A stretch of DNA of 64,000 bases from Incurvaria masculella (Eukaryota > Arthropoda > Insecta > Lepidoptera > Incurvariidae), in NCBI GenBank assembly GCA_946894095.1, contig OX335641.1:20292501-20356500 (forward strand), written 5' to 3'. The notes under the pieces are model-generated. The model was not told where the DNA came from. It searched no databases and was given only the letters and a program-made list of their open reading frames with translations. Below, in pieces: positions 9,201 to 20,500 of the stretch (the first letter of the stretch is position 1; every line of letters begins with the position of its first letter). Position numbers and translations under genes: made by a program.

Positions 9201-12188
9201 TCGCTTATCGACGCTCTCAACCCTTTCGTTTTTTATTTTTTTCTTATTTACGTAACAAAAATAAATAATTAATGGAAACGAAAATAAGTAGGCCACCAAA
9301 TTTTCACTTATTTTTAATGGATATTCATTTTTTGTGTTAACATTAGGATTTTTGCCTTACCCAAAACCACTTAATTAATTTAACCCTTTGTACTATAGTT
9401 TTTTTTGGCAAAGATTCCTCAGCCAAATCCGAGACACGTTCATAACTCACATCCATAACTTATTCACTTTATTAAATGAAACAAATGAAACTGAAAAAAG
9501 TGGCAATTTGCCTGATATCAAGAATATATTGTATTAAATATATTGCCTGATATCAGATATATTGGCGGTAAACATTTAAAGAAACCCTTTCCTTACCCTG
9601 GCCATTGGATCCGAAGTCACTGTCCCTAACCTGAAGTGGTTAGGTTAGGTTAGGTTAGGTTAGGTATCAAGTATTGTTTTGCATATATGTTGTTCCAATT
9701 ATTAATGTAATTTTATTGCAACACGTCTAAATGTATCGATACATTAAATTCACTTCAGATACTGATTAGAAATTACAAGCTGCTGCAGTTGAAAATCCAT
9801 AATGATTAGCTTATTTATCCGTTAAATTCTATTGTTTCTACTTGAAAACCACATAAAAATATCAATAATCAACTAATTTTAATTTTCTTTCAGGAATATG
9901 TAGCGAATCTCTTGAAGAATGCATTCCCTCATCTGACCGACAACCAAATAAAAATCACAGTACAAGGCCTTTTCAACTTAAACCAGGATATCCCAGCATT
10001 TAAAGATCATCTACGAGACTTCTTAGTTCAAATAAGGGTAAGCATTTATACGGGTGTTGCAAAGTCATTACATCAATTTCACCAGTAATTCTCATGTTTT
10101 CCAAGACATTTTTTTTTTTCTACACTGTCTAGTTACCGAGATGTTTATTGTTTAAATGTAGGTTTTCGTCTAGTGTATTTTTACGCGATGTTGTAACCAT
10201 GCGTAAAGAAGGTCTTCGAATGATCCTAGATCCCCCTCTACAAGAACGAAGAGAACGGGGAGATCTTATTGAAACATTTAAAATTCTCAACTCTTCTTAC
10301 AACTCTACCAATCTACAAGATATGTTCACCATTGCTAATACTAAAAACCTGAGAGGGCACTCAAAAAAGCTGTATCACAATCGTTCAAAGCAGAACCCTC
10401 GACGACACTTTCTTGGCCACAGAGTGGTAGAATCCTGAAACAGTCTTCCCAGTGAAGTTGTAAATGATGTCTCCGTAAATTCCTTCAAAATTAAACTGGA
10501 CAATCATATAAAACATAAAAAATGATGTATATAGAATAAATAAATAAATAAGTGTTGCGATATAGGCGCATCAGCTTAAAGCAGCTAGCCTATCAATAAT
10601 AATAATAATAATAATATAATATATAATTCCACGAGGCGCGTCAGGCTAATGTCATGACAGTAGGTGTGATATTAACCATCCATATCCAGTTTCATGCAAC
10701 GTTCCTACGTTCTTACGGAACCTTCGATTATTTTTACACTAAATTCATGAATGACTGTATGGAAAGTCAAACTTTTTATTTAGAGGATTTTAAGAAAAAA
10801 GTTTTTTTACCTTTTTTATTTATTTAAATCCCAATAATAATTTCCCAAATTTGATGTTTTCCTGTTGATCCTGACAAGGATGGCTAATACCACACAACTA
10901 CCGTTATGTAGCCGAATACACCACATTCCCGAAGGAATTAGGTGCCTTCCCTTTATGAGGATGGATACATTGAAAACATGGACAATTTTTCATTGCCGGC
11001 GGGCTAATCCCTGCCACCTAGTAGGAGAAGGGAACCTACGGTTTTACATGGATTCGGAACCATGGAGCAACTCGCATTCGTGACAAAATGCACTTATCCA
11101 CCTCAGAAAGGGAAGTAAAGTGGCGTATGAACGGGGCCAGGATTTGAGCCCAGACTTCTGGTTTTCAAGGCAAGTCCCCGCGCCACTAATCTACGAGTAA
11201 CACGATACGTGTGGTGTCATTAAGCTCTACACAACTGAGCTATCCCGACAATTACGTCAGCCAACAATATATATATATATATATTAATTGGGTTGGAGAT
11301 CCTGCTTCCGACGAATGTCACGACCAAAAGCTTTTTCAGATTATTTTCAAAATCTGTTTACAATGCTTCAAGTTAATGAGATAACGGTAATGTCGTATCC
11401 ATTAAATACATAAAAATTATCAAAATGCATATTTTCTTTTGAAGTAATATAATCTTAATAAAACTTATAGGTACATATTTATTGAAGTCTCAGCAAAAAT
11501 AAAAAAATATTCTATTCTAAATGGCCATATTTGACTTTGATACAAGCTTTAAATCTGTCTGGCCATGAATCTATGGATTTACGCACTTTCCTGCGAGTAA
11601 TGTAGCCACAGAAAATTAGCAAACAAAACTTTTTAACTTTATTTAGTGTTGAAAGCTGAATCTATAACATTGTTTATATATCGATCAGTGACTTAGTGGA
11701 AAGTTGTTTGCCCATGGGAATGGCCTTTTACTGACAAAAGGACCACTCACGTAAAATATTTGATTTAGAAAGCTGATTTTTTTTGTCTTTCAGATAAATG
11801 ATGAAGAAACTATTTAGGATATTTATTATATGAATAGAAACAGTTCACGTTTTTAGTCTTGAATAAAAAACAGGATTTACAAAACATTTGTAACATTTGT
11901 TTAAAAACAGGATTTACAAGGAATAAATGTTTAGAATACATTCAATCACATTACATATGCCGAATTATCGATAAATTAGATGGGCTTCGTGCTATAAGCA
12001 ACTCGCTTGGATGCTTGCAGGAATACACTGGAGAGGATGATAGCGATCTCTACTTGGAGGAACGTCTATTCGCATTACGGCAGGCGCAGGAAGAGAAAAG
12101 GAGAGTGCAGCTGTCGGTGCCAGGCATCTTGAACCCTCACGAGCTGCCCGAGGAGATGCAGGACGTGACCTCTCGACCATTCATCTAA
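6236..12188 (+). CDS. emb: Exportin-1 (CRM1, embargoed), three coding exons
   Basis: This is the nuclear export receptor of the importin-beta family. It binds leucine-rich export signals together with RanGTP and carries cargo through nuclear pores. Coding exons are 6236-9130, 9894-10037 and 12021-12188, all joined in phase 0, giving 1068 aa. That is close to fly and human CRM1 (about 1060-1070). The N-terminal importin-beta region (YYALQILEQVIQTRWKALP) and HEAT-repeat body are intact. LLGLCEQKKGKDNKAIIASN contains the leptomycin-B-reactive cysteine at residue 519. The C-terminal exons encode EYVANLLKNAFPHL and LSVPGILNPHELPEEMQD, hallmarks of the family. The ATG at 6236 is chosen because the preceding in-frame codon is GTG, not ATG. 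Introns 2 and 3 carry MITE, LINE and SINE debris. Confidence 0.97.
9638..9665 (+). repeat. Interstitial TTAGG array
   Basis: Five consecutive GGTTA units lie in exportin-1 intron 2. TTAGG is the ancestral insect telomere motif. Further short arrays occur at 17268-17300, 17492-17508, 30998-31025 and about 51993-52030. Confidence 0.8.
9894..10037 (+). CDS. emb: Exportin-1 coding exon 2
   Basis: A 144 bp exon bounded by TTTTCTTTCAG and GTAAGC. It encodes 48 residues in phase, ending FKDHLRDFLVQIR, a conserved stretch near the exportin-1 C-terminus. It is too short to stand out as an open frame by itself. Confidence 0.95.
10051..10862 (+). mobile_element. TA-type MITE copy interrupted by a LINE fragment
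   Basis: Positions 10051-10180 match the left part of the 1740-2150 element. Positions about 10622-10862 match its right part, including TTTTTATTTAGAGGAT and CCCAATAATAATTTCCCAAAT. A LINE 3' fragment lies between them, so the LINE appears to have inserted into the MITE after it entered this intron. Confidence 0.6.
10181..10620 (+). mobile_element. LINE 3' fragment
   Basis: One frame reads RRERGDLIETFKILNSSYN, then LRGHSKKLYHNRSKQNPRR and FLGHRVVES. This is the usual C-terminal tail of CR1/Jockey-like LINE reverse transcriptases. A TGA falls where the family has Trp before NSLPSEVV, so the frame is dead. The end carries AAT/ATA-rich tandem repeats, typical of such LINE tails. Only the last part of the element is present. 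Confidence 0.7.
10868..11215 (-). mobile_element. SINE with tRNA-like head
   Basis: On the - strand the head (about 11128-11205) carries a box A-like TTAGTGGCGCGGGGACT. A box B-like GGGCTCAAATCCTGG follows. The body shared by all family copies comes next and ends in CATCC near 10868. The middle is shortened relative to other copies. It lies in exportin-1 intron 3, antisense to the gene. Confidence 0.75.
11285..11435 (+). repeat. Unclassified dispersed repeat, copy 1
   Basis: It contains TTTTTCAGATTATTTTCAAAATCTG followed by GATAACGGTAATGTCGTATCC. Related copies lie at 39262-39420 and, reversed, 44345-44535. The three-way similarity shows it is a family; its class is unknown. Confidence 0.55.
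12021..12188 (+). CDS. emb: Exportin-1 terminal coding exon
   Basis: The acceptor GCTTGCAG ends at 12020. The exon encodes EYTGEDDSDLYLEERLFALR through the C-terminal DVTSRPFI and stops with TAA at 12186-12188. The open frame continuing to its left (from 11859) is intronic read-through. Confidence 0.95.
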   Translation, partial: EYTGEDDSDLYLEERLFALRQAQEEKRRVQLSVPGILNPHELPEEMQDVTSRPFI

Positions 12189-12631
12189 TGAAACAACGCC
12201 GCCGACGCCTTAACAACCTTCAACCGTATTCAGTTGCAGTTCAATGGTTATATGATATAATCATTTGTGCCTACAAAATGTTGCGATTCCTTATTTGTAG
12301 TTCTATGTAATTTAGTTTGTAAATGATTTTTGTGACTCAATGTAAGGTTGATGAATGAAAGCGGAGGAATAGTGTAGGTTCATAATATTACGATAATAAT
12401 GTTTTGCAAGCACAAGTGGTGTATGTAAATTAACTTCATATTGGATGATATTTGAGTTGTGCTGAGCAAAATCGTTAGGATGGAAAGATCGGCACGGCTG
12501 GGATCATGTAGGCAAGGTTGAAGCTTTTAATTTGATCTTAATTAAACTAGGCTTTTAGCTGTGATGGCGATCATTTGTATCTTTAATTTTATAAACAGTT
12601 CGAGAGTCGGAAACTTTGAGTATTAACTATG

Positions 12632-12637
12632 AATAAA
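12632..12637 (+). terminator. Probable exportin-1 polyadenylation signal
   Basis: AATAAA lies about 440 bp after the stop codon and is followed by GT-rich sequence (CAAGGTGTTTACAGCGTGT). It is the clearest signal in this 3' UTR. Confidence 0.5.
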
Positions 12638-12707
12638 CAAGGTGTTTACAGCGTGTCAACTAACAGAGAAGTTTGGTCCAGACCACAGTAATTCCTGAAA
12701 CTCGTTT

Positions 12708-12950
12708 TGGGCATGGAAGGACGGGAGTAGAAACAGAAACTCGTTTGCATGGTGGTGGCCACTTTTACATAAAAAAGTAGCACACAAGAAAATGCAAGAA
12801 CTTCACAGGACGCTATTTGGTGCAACAAAAGTTGGATGTTGGTGCGTCCGGAATTCGTAAGCAAACTACAGTAGATGTTTTACGCTAACTAGTGGCTACG
12901 CTGCCGCAATAAGAATGAGTTTCGATCGCTTTTCCCGTCCTTCCATGCTC
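12708..12950. repeat. Foldback element downstream of exportin-1
   Basis: GCATGGAAGGACGGGA plus AAACTCGTT near 12713-12755 is mirrored by the reverse complement near 12908-12950, with about 150 bp between. The open frames covering it (12646-13089, - strand) have no recognised domain. Confidence 0.5.
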
Positions 12951-14399
12951 GCTGGAGGCAGTAAACAAACGCCCTCCGCTTAGCCAAGTCAGCACCGACC
13001 CCTTGAAATCGCGCTTCCATCACAACTACATCATTTTGATGTAGTGTCAAAAATTTGATTTTTAAAATCATTATCCTTTCAAAATTCATGCTTACACGAG
13101 AAATTGTGTGCCGAATAACTTAAAAGTTATCAGACTCTAAATGTATATATTTCAAAGCCTCGTTTCTTTTGTATGGAATTCATCAGACAAAAAAAATATA
13201 TAAACATAGATTTTGCGTAGGAATAGCCGATGAAAAGTCAAACGTTAATGGTTGCCACTAAACATTGTCTAGTCATATTGGATGCACGATTGTATGAGGC
13301 AGTGCTGACTGGATGGTCTTAAACAAGGTTTTCCTCGGTGTTTAGAAATTGGTGACAATATTAGAATGGTAAGCTCTATACTTGTAACTATCTTTTTCCT
13401 CGACAGATAAGTTTTGCCTACGAGGCTTTTACTGCGAGATTAATTGCAAATTCAGGCTTTCTTATATCCTATTTATTTCTAAAGTTACAATTTCCTGGTT
13501 CCTATGGGTCAACATGCTTTCCTTAAATAAAAAAAATCTAGATAATTCAGATCTGTTGTTCTAAGACACAGGTATTGTAAATTTGTGGTAAGGCTCCATA
13601 TATAACAAAATTATTAAAACAACTCAAATGCATTCATGGAAAATTTTTATGTTTCATGAGTTCATATATTTTTGTAGTACCGATTTTTTTTAACCTATCC
13701 AAGTCTTTGGGAACATTTTTAAATAAAGCCATTTGCATGTAATCACCAATTTTTGAACACCATTAGGTACAAAAGCATAGATGTTTTCAAGAAATTTCGT
13801 GAGTCTTGAGAAAAATTCAGTCTTTTTATTATTGTGAAATCCATTATGTTCAACTATTTGTCAAACTCTGTCGGTGAACCCCTTTCAGTTTTTATGCCTA
13901 TTGCACTCTGAAAGACATTGCAATCGTTATACATAAATGTATGGAAAAACCGTGTAAAAGTTACTTTTTCATTGCAACCATTCAATTAAGAATATACATC
14001 ATATGTACATCACGCCTCTTCCCCAGGTTGATGTTCGCCAACTATTACGATCATCCTTTTTTCTCTCTACAGCCATATATATATTTTCATACATGCTCTA
14101 CGATTACTGCTCCTATGTACCTGATCGTTACAAAGTACTCCATCGATTTGTTCATGGTGCATTCTCCAAGGAAGCCCAGGACAGACAATTCCACTCACAT
14201 CTGCTCTGTGAATTTGTTTGTCATTCATTAGTCACCCATTCGCTAGTTTCTCAATTTCAGAAGTAGACAATTTAGAAGTATGAATCGGTGGACAAGGTGA
14301 TCGGATTTGATGCTTTCGGTAAGCAGCTACTCGTGGTCAGATTTTATGAGTTCTCGAAGAAAGAAAAAAATTAAATGTACTGAAAACAACATGGGGTGA
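12951..14399. other. Intergenic, no gene seen
   Basis: AT-rich DNA with two overlapping short open frames at 13941-14266 that lack recognisable domains. No repeat family was identified here. Confidence 0.4.
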
Positions 14400-14720
14400 T
14401 TTTTTTTTTTTTATTAACTGGACCTGGATAGCTAATAACATTTTATGATATTAGCTTAACACACAACATGGGAACTAGGTGCTATGCCAGGACCTTCGTT
14501 ATATTGCTCGGCTACATTGAACTGGATGAAAAACACGGACAATTTTCATTGCCACTTCGACCATCGTTTATTTAAAGCGATAGTATCAACCCGGGCGGGA
14601 TTAACCCTACCACCTAGTAAAGTAAGGATGGATCTACAGTTTTACTTGGAATCCGAACCACAGCCACCTTCAATGGTTGAAACACCTCAAGTCAAAAAGG
14701 AAAGAGATCTAGCGCCCCTA
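14400..14720 (-). mobile_element. SINE copy, degenerate head
   Basis: A run of T at 14400-14413 is the A-tail of a - strand insertion. The body follows (CATGCCAGGACCTTC-type, then TTGAACTGGATG, then CCACCTAGTAA). The head near 14670-14700 is too decayed to classify, although its position fits the 5S-type copies. Confidence 0.7.
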
Positions 14721-15089
14721 CTATAAAACCTGCTGTCTTCAATTTTCAAAAACTATCAATCCAACAATACATGCCGCATGCAAACATAGTCGTACATTAG
14801 TCATAGTCGTAGAGGGAAATGAAAAATAATGCACATTTTAAAAACTACGTAAGTAGTGTAACTTTTTATGTAATGTTTCGCGCTGAATCGAATGAGACCA
14901 TCCTCATCCTTACAGGATCAATATTTTGCGAGATATGTAGAATATATGTTCATTTCAACAAATTCAATAAACAAAAAAAAATCAGCTGTGGCCTCCCTGA
15001 ACCGCTTCCGATAACCTAGTAGCACCCAGTGCATTACTTATACTTTTGTTAAGTATAGGCCACTTCTCTTTGTAAAAACAGTAAGAAAC

Positions 15090-15165
15090 TGCAGCGCCTA
15101 GGCTGAGGCCCACACACGTGCCGCCCCTAGGCTGGGGCCTATACGCCTGCCGCCCCTAGGCTGGT
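15090..15165. repeat. Short tandem repeat with CCGCCCCTAGGCTG
   Basis: About three units of roughly 30 bp carry GCCGCCCCTAGGCTG. A single related unit occurs at 19198-19225 in the mRpL4 intron. This may be the tail or internal repeat of a mobile element. Confidence 0.5.
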
Positions 15166-15284
15166 TATGTCTCTCCAGTCATTTCAAATGGTGATGACGT
15201 TGCTTGCTTCATCTCCATGGTAACAATATTTTTGTCTATGGCTAAATTAACCAAAACGTCTAAATGCCAAACGCATAATGTCTC

Positions 15285-15412
15285 ACAGTCATATTCAGAG
15301 TGAATTGTCAAAATTTTGTACGCGGACTATCACCGGGCTAACCATGCAAAATGTTATTTAGTTCGGCGATAATCCTCACATTAAAGTTATTCCGCCCACT
15401 TTGAATACTGCG
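15285..15412. repeat. Single arm of the 46502-46737 inverted-repeat family
   Basis: It contains TATTCAGAGTGAATTGTCAAA and CCGCCCACTTTGAATAC. Both motifs are also found at the arm ends of the element at 46502-46737. It looks like a copy with one arm. Confidence 0.55.
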
Positions 15413-15588
15413 GTAAGAGATTAAAAGTAATGCATTGTGTGGTACACGAATGTGTACGCACACACATAATCTATGACAATATATTGACGGTCCCTGTGCA
15501 AACCAGCGTTGCCACATTTTTAGGAAAAATAACGAGAGTGATACTAAACTGATAATACTAAAGAATGTAATATAATTTCGCATCTTAA

Positions 15589-15949
15589 GGCTGTTCCGAC
15601 CCATATAAAGTTGTTTGCACACATAACGCAAAAAGTATTGCACTTTAAGCCACGAATTAATAATAAAAGTTTAATATAGTCATATTACTTGCAGCGAAAA
15701 CAATTTCACAATTTCAGGATTATTGGTTTTGTTTCAATTTATTTAAATACGATTTTTATTTAACAGGGCCATCTAACGGTGTAAAACTTCTAATCGGCAA
15801 TTACAACGAAACCATTAAACCTGAAATTGTGAATATGTTTTCGCTGGAACTACTATGGCTATATTTAATATTTTTGACGAATTCGTGCCTTAAAGTGCAA
15901 TACTTTTTGCGTTCTGTGTAAAAAAAACATTGTATGGGTCGGAACATCC
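15589..15949. mobile_element. TTAA-flanked long-palindrome MITE, family 3
   Basis: It is flanked by TTAA at 15585-15588 and 15950-15953. The arms begin GGCTGTTCCGACCCATA and end TATGGGTCGGAACATCC. They remain reverse-complementary for roughly 140 bp (for example AACGCAAAAAGTATTGCACT), leaving a loop of under 100 bp. Its RNA or single strand would fold into one long hairpin. Mobilisation by a piggyBac-like enzyme is inferred from TTAA. Confidence 0.75.
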
Positions 15950-16204
15950 TTAAAACAGGCAAAAAATATCTGTGCCTGTGCGTATTAGTTTTTCGAAAAG
16001 TTTATCCTGTTTCAGAGCCCAGAAATAAAAGGAAAATGTAAAATTTTATACTTATGGATTTTTTTATTTAATTGGTTGAAAAATTATAAAAAAAAGGCTG
16101 TTCCTCCATCCCCTTTCTACTGTCGCTCAACGCAGAACAGGGAAAAAATGCACAAATTCCACAGTCCACATTAAAAAAATATGAACTCACTGATCCTCTA
16201 GATC

Positions 16205-16287
16205 CTTAATCTATTGGGTCGGTAACATCGAAACAATGGAATAAACTCCCTTACGAGGTATTTTCCACAAATTACGACATGGGGTCC
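16205..16287 (+). mobile_element. LINE C-terminal fragment cut by a MITE
   Basis: One frame reads WNKLPYEVFSTNYDMGS, resembling the LINE tail at 55200-55370 (LWNRLPAKVFPSKYNLGSFK). It breaks exactly at the TTAA where the next MITE begins, so the MITE landed in an older LINE remnant. Confidence 0.55.
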
Positions 16288-16291
16288 TTAA

Positions 16292-16455
16292 GGTGGCCCA
16301 ACCCGGCAGCCTCAACTCATTTGCGGGCACGGTACAAAACCGTGCTGTTGCGCTCTGGGACCTTCTCTGTTTCTAAGAATAAGACAGGCTCCGTGATGAG
16401 GAAGATGCAACCTGTCCACAAAAAAGACAATGTGCATAGTGAATGATTTGGTAAG
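16292..16455 (+). mobile_element. TTAA-flanked MITE, family 1, copy B (truncated)
   Basis: It starts with TTAA (16288-16291) and GGTGGCCCAACCC. It matches copy A for about 165 bp, through AAAAAGACAATGTGCATAG, and then diverges into unrelated AT-rich sequence. The right two thirds are missing. Confidence 0.75.
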
Positions 16456-16894
16456 ATTTTCTCCTTTTTATTTACATCAAAAAAGCACCCTTTAAAAAAA
16501 TAACCCTTTTTTTTATTTACATAAAAAAAGAGTTGGCGGTTGAGTTAGTAGGGCGAATACTAAATACATATTCCTCACTCTACCAGTGTAGACGTAATCG
16601 GTAGAGGGGTCATTCAGATTTGAGTGAGTTCGAATTCGAGAGAGAGCTAACCTAAAAACTGTTGGAAACAAATTTAATATTTAAATAATGGAAATGTAAT
16701 TTTACCTTTCGTCGTATTCAAGGGATAAACCAGATTTTTACTAAACTAAAATGACGTTCAAGATGTACGGAAACATGAACTTTTTATAAAAGTGAGTTCA
16801 TATTTAGCGCTAAATTCGTCGCTAAATATCACCTCACTTCTTTTAATATTTTACTGTACCATACTTCTTGAACATCATTTTTAGAATATCGTGT

Positions 16895-17268
16895 GCTATT
16901 AGGATGGCTAATAGCACACAACTACCGTTATGATATTAGCCCAATACACCACATTCCCGAAGGAATTAGGTGCCATGCCAGGACCTTACCTTTTATGAGC
17001 TCGACTACATTGAACTGAATGGAAAACAGGCAATTTTTCATTACCGCTCCGACCATCCAATGCGATGGTACCAACCCGAGCGGGCTTAAACCATACCACC
17101 TAGTAGGGGAAGAGGGCCTACAGTTTTACATGGATTCCAAATCATGGAGCAGCTCGCATTCGTGACGAAATGCACTTATTGAAGTCGGAAAGAGAAAGAC
17201 AGTGGTGAATGTCGGAATTGAACCCAGACCTCTACGTACGCTAGGGCAGTCCCCACGCCACTAGGCTA
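16895..17268 (-). mobile_element. SINE with clear tRNA-like head
   Basis: On the - strand the head (17165-17268) shows box A-like TAGCCTAGTGGCGTGGGGAC and box B-like GGGTTCAATTCC about 45 bp apart, as in tRNA-derived SINEs. The family body follows. The insertion abuts TTAGG repeats at its 5' side. Confidence 0.8.
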
Positions 17269-17300
17269 CCTAACCTAACCTATCTAACCTAACCTAACTA
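17268..17300 (-). repeat. TTAGG-type repeats beside SINE
   Basis: CCTAACCTAACCTATCTAACCTAACCTAA directly adjoins the tRNA-like head of the SINE. A second short TTAGGTTAGGTTA block lies at 17492-17508, upstream of mRpL4. Confidence 0.7.
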
Positions 17301-17571
17301 CCTCGAAAATGCCTTGTAAGTATCGAGAGTGTGACGTCATCAGAAAGCGAAATAAGAGTGATTCACATTCACCCGTCCATTGAGCATATAGATAATTCAT
17401 CACTTATGTAGTACAACTGTCACAGCTGAATGTCATTTCCACGATGTCCTGTATTCTGTGACTATTCTGTCTCTGCCAAACATTGCAAATAGGGTTAGGT
17501 TAGGTTATGATAGAGGGTTTGCCGAGGATTATTAAGTATTTTGTGGGCTGGATAAAGATAGTCAGTACAAC

Positions 17572-20500
17572 ATGTTAGCGGCCGCACTACAAAGACTTCG
17601 GATAACAGCTCCAATATGTGCACAACTCAGCACTTCAATAACATCTGCAAGTGCAAGTTCACCGCAACTCAGTGTTGTGAAAAAGGACTGGGGCATTGCG
17701 CCGCAATACACGCGCCCGCGTGAAGTTTGGATAGAGAATTTGGACTCTGTAGACGAGAGAAAACTCGGCCTGCTTGAGCTACATCCACGCGTCTTTGCTG
17801 AATCACCGCGCATCGACATAATTCACCGTAATGTGGTCTGGCAACGAAAGTACCGTTGGGTATCATGGGCCCACACCAAGACGCGGGCGGAAGTCCGTGG
17901 CGGTGGAAGAAAGCCGCGTCCGCAGAAGGGCACAGGCATGTCGCGACAGGGTTCTATCCGTTCACCTCTATGGCGTGGTGGAGGTGTCGCGCATGGACCT
18001 CGTTCTGGAAAAACTCACTTTTTTATGCTACCATTCCACGTAAGGATTTTGGGTCTTACTTCCACATTGTCAGTGAAGCTGGCACAAGATGATCTACATG
18101 TGGTGGACAATTTAGATGTTCCTACAGATGACAAAGATTTTCTTGCAGAGCTAATAGAACAGAGAAATTGGGGTCCATCTGTACTTATAGTAGATGAGTG
18201 AGTATTTCATGTTTTTGTTTGTCTGTCCATGATTCGAGAATTTATTTTGCATCTGTATAAAAACAAAATAAAACTCACTGCTTGCAGTAATTTCGAGACT
18301 AATTGATAAAATAAACTTATTTTCAGTCTATTATATGGTAAGGATTAGATAACAATAACACATCATGCCTAGTCCATCATGCTCAGATCACTGGACAAGT
18401 ATGGTTAATATTACATTTACTGTCATGATATAAACCCAACCAATGAGGTTAATCTAATACCCTAGACAGGCCCTCACACATTCCTCGGACGTCAAGTATC
18501 GTACCCCTTGTCAAGCTAGGTGGAGTCAGTGTCAATCCAGTGGTATTCGGGGTGACAGTTGAATGAGAGAAACGAACATTTTGCCAACCTGTGCATTGAA
18601 AAGGTGCAGAAACCGTCACGGACGGGCTAAGAAGGTGCCAGGAATTACTTTCAAAGTCAAGGTGTATATATTTATGAAATGTGTACATTTTGTAGCAGAC
18701 TGCAGAATGCTGAATTTTTTATTTTTCTAATGTTGCAAATTTTACTGTCTAAGTTTGCCTAAATGTAATTTTAAATTGTATTTTGATTTTAATAATGTTT
18801 AGAATTCCATGTTTACTATGTAGGTACTAAAACTTTGACGATGTAATAGAAGTGTATGAAACTTAAAATCAACAAAAGCCTAAGCTAATAAGCCTAACAC
18901 ACTATTTGGTGTTTATTTATATGTATATTTATAGTATTTTCTCTTCCTCTGAAAGAAGACACACAGACATACTACCCTTAGTAGAAAATGGCCTACTTCC
19001 ATATGTCAGTGGGCGAAAATTCAAGTAAGCAAAATAAAAAAGGTCATACAGTGGATATTTTAGAATAAGCAAAAAGAACTTGACTGCTAAAAAGATATCG
19101 CCAAGTTTTGCCACCGCCCCCCCCCCCCCTCTTTTTTTGCCACCCTCGACCGAGCCTACTCGACCTATTGGAAAATCTTCCCTTACGCCCAGCCAATGCT
19201 GCCGCCCCTAGGCTGCGGCCTGTACGGTCTATTGACAAGTCCAAACCTGCCATGTGTTGTATTGGGCTACTGTCATAACGGTAGGTGTAGTATTAATGCC
19301 CAGGTCCATAAAAAATCCGACAAAGTATAACTCAACCTGACCCAAGAATCAATCAAAAATAATGGACCAGAAATTGTCAAAGCTCACCATCGGCACCAGC
19401 GTCACCATCATAGTTTATATCGGTTTTACAAAGAAATAACAAAAACTAAAATTCATTTAAACATTGACTGTTAAGATTTTTGGTAATGTTTAAAATCTTT
19501 CATAGTTCTGTTTATTTTTATAGCACAGCTATTCACATTCACAGTCGACAAGACTACCGGTTCGTTATAGACAGTTGCTTGTAAAAACAGATAATGTTTG
19601 GTGTGCAATAGCCATTGATGACTAATACCATGCCTACTGAATATTGAACAATATTCCCCTGAGTACCCCCACTTGATAATTCTTGGAGACTTTAACACTT
19701 GTCTGGTTAAAGACGACTTCCGCTCCCGTAAGCTACAGTCGATTACTAGGTCCCTGAATATTGATATCCTTTCACTTCAGCCCACTTACCATGTCCGTGA
19801 ATCACATTCCCTTTTAGACTTGATCATGATAAGTCAATTTAATCTAGTTAGTGCTCATGGACAGCATACTGCTCCTGGCTTCTCTAATCATGACCTTATT
19901 TATGTTTCATATAAATTGAAACCCCCCAAACAGACGCCCAAAGTCCATTTGCAGCGTTGTTTAGCCCGAATGGATGTTTGTGCGCTCAGAGAGGACATCG
20001 CTTCAACGGATTGGTCCAGCCTTGAAACTTCCAATTGCATCAACAATAAAATTGAGACATTATCTGCAAGGTTGACTGAGGTTTACGACAAACATGCTCC
20101 CATTCGCCCTGTCAAAATCAAACATATTCCTGCACCTTGGCTCAACGCTGATATTCGCCGCATGATGGGTCGTAGGGATGCCCTTAAGCCAAAACATAAA
20201 CGTAGCCCAACTGATGAAAGCTGGTCACAATATAAGGCTGCAAGAAATCGGTGTAATCAGATGTGTAGGAATGCCAAGCGCCGTCACATTAATGAGTCTA
20301 TTGATAACTGTTCTCTCAATGATATGTGGAGATTTCTTCGCACACTCGGGGTTGGTAAAAGCGTGACCGAGGGAAATCATACGATTGACCTTGACGGCTT
20401 AAACCTGCATTTTTCTTGCTCTCCCGTCACAATGATTCCTGCCATCAAATCTAACACTGTACGTCAGCTTCACTCAGTCTTACTTCCTAACTCTAATAAA

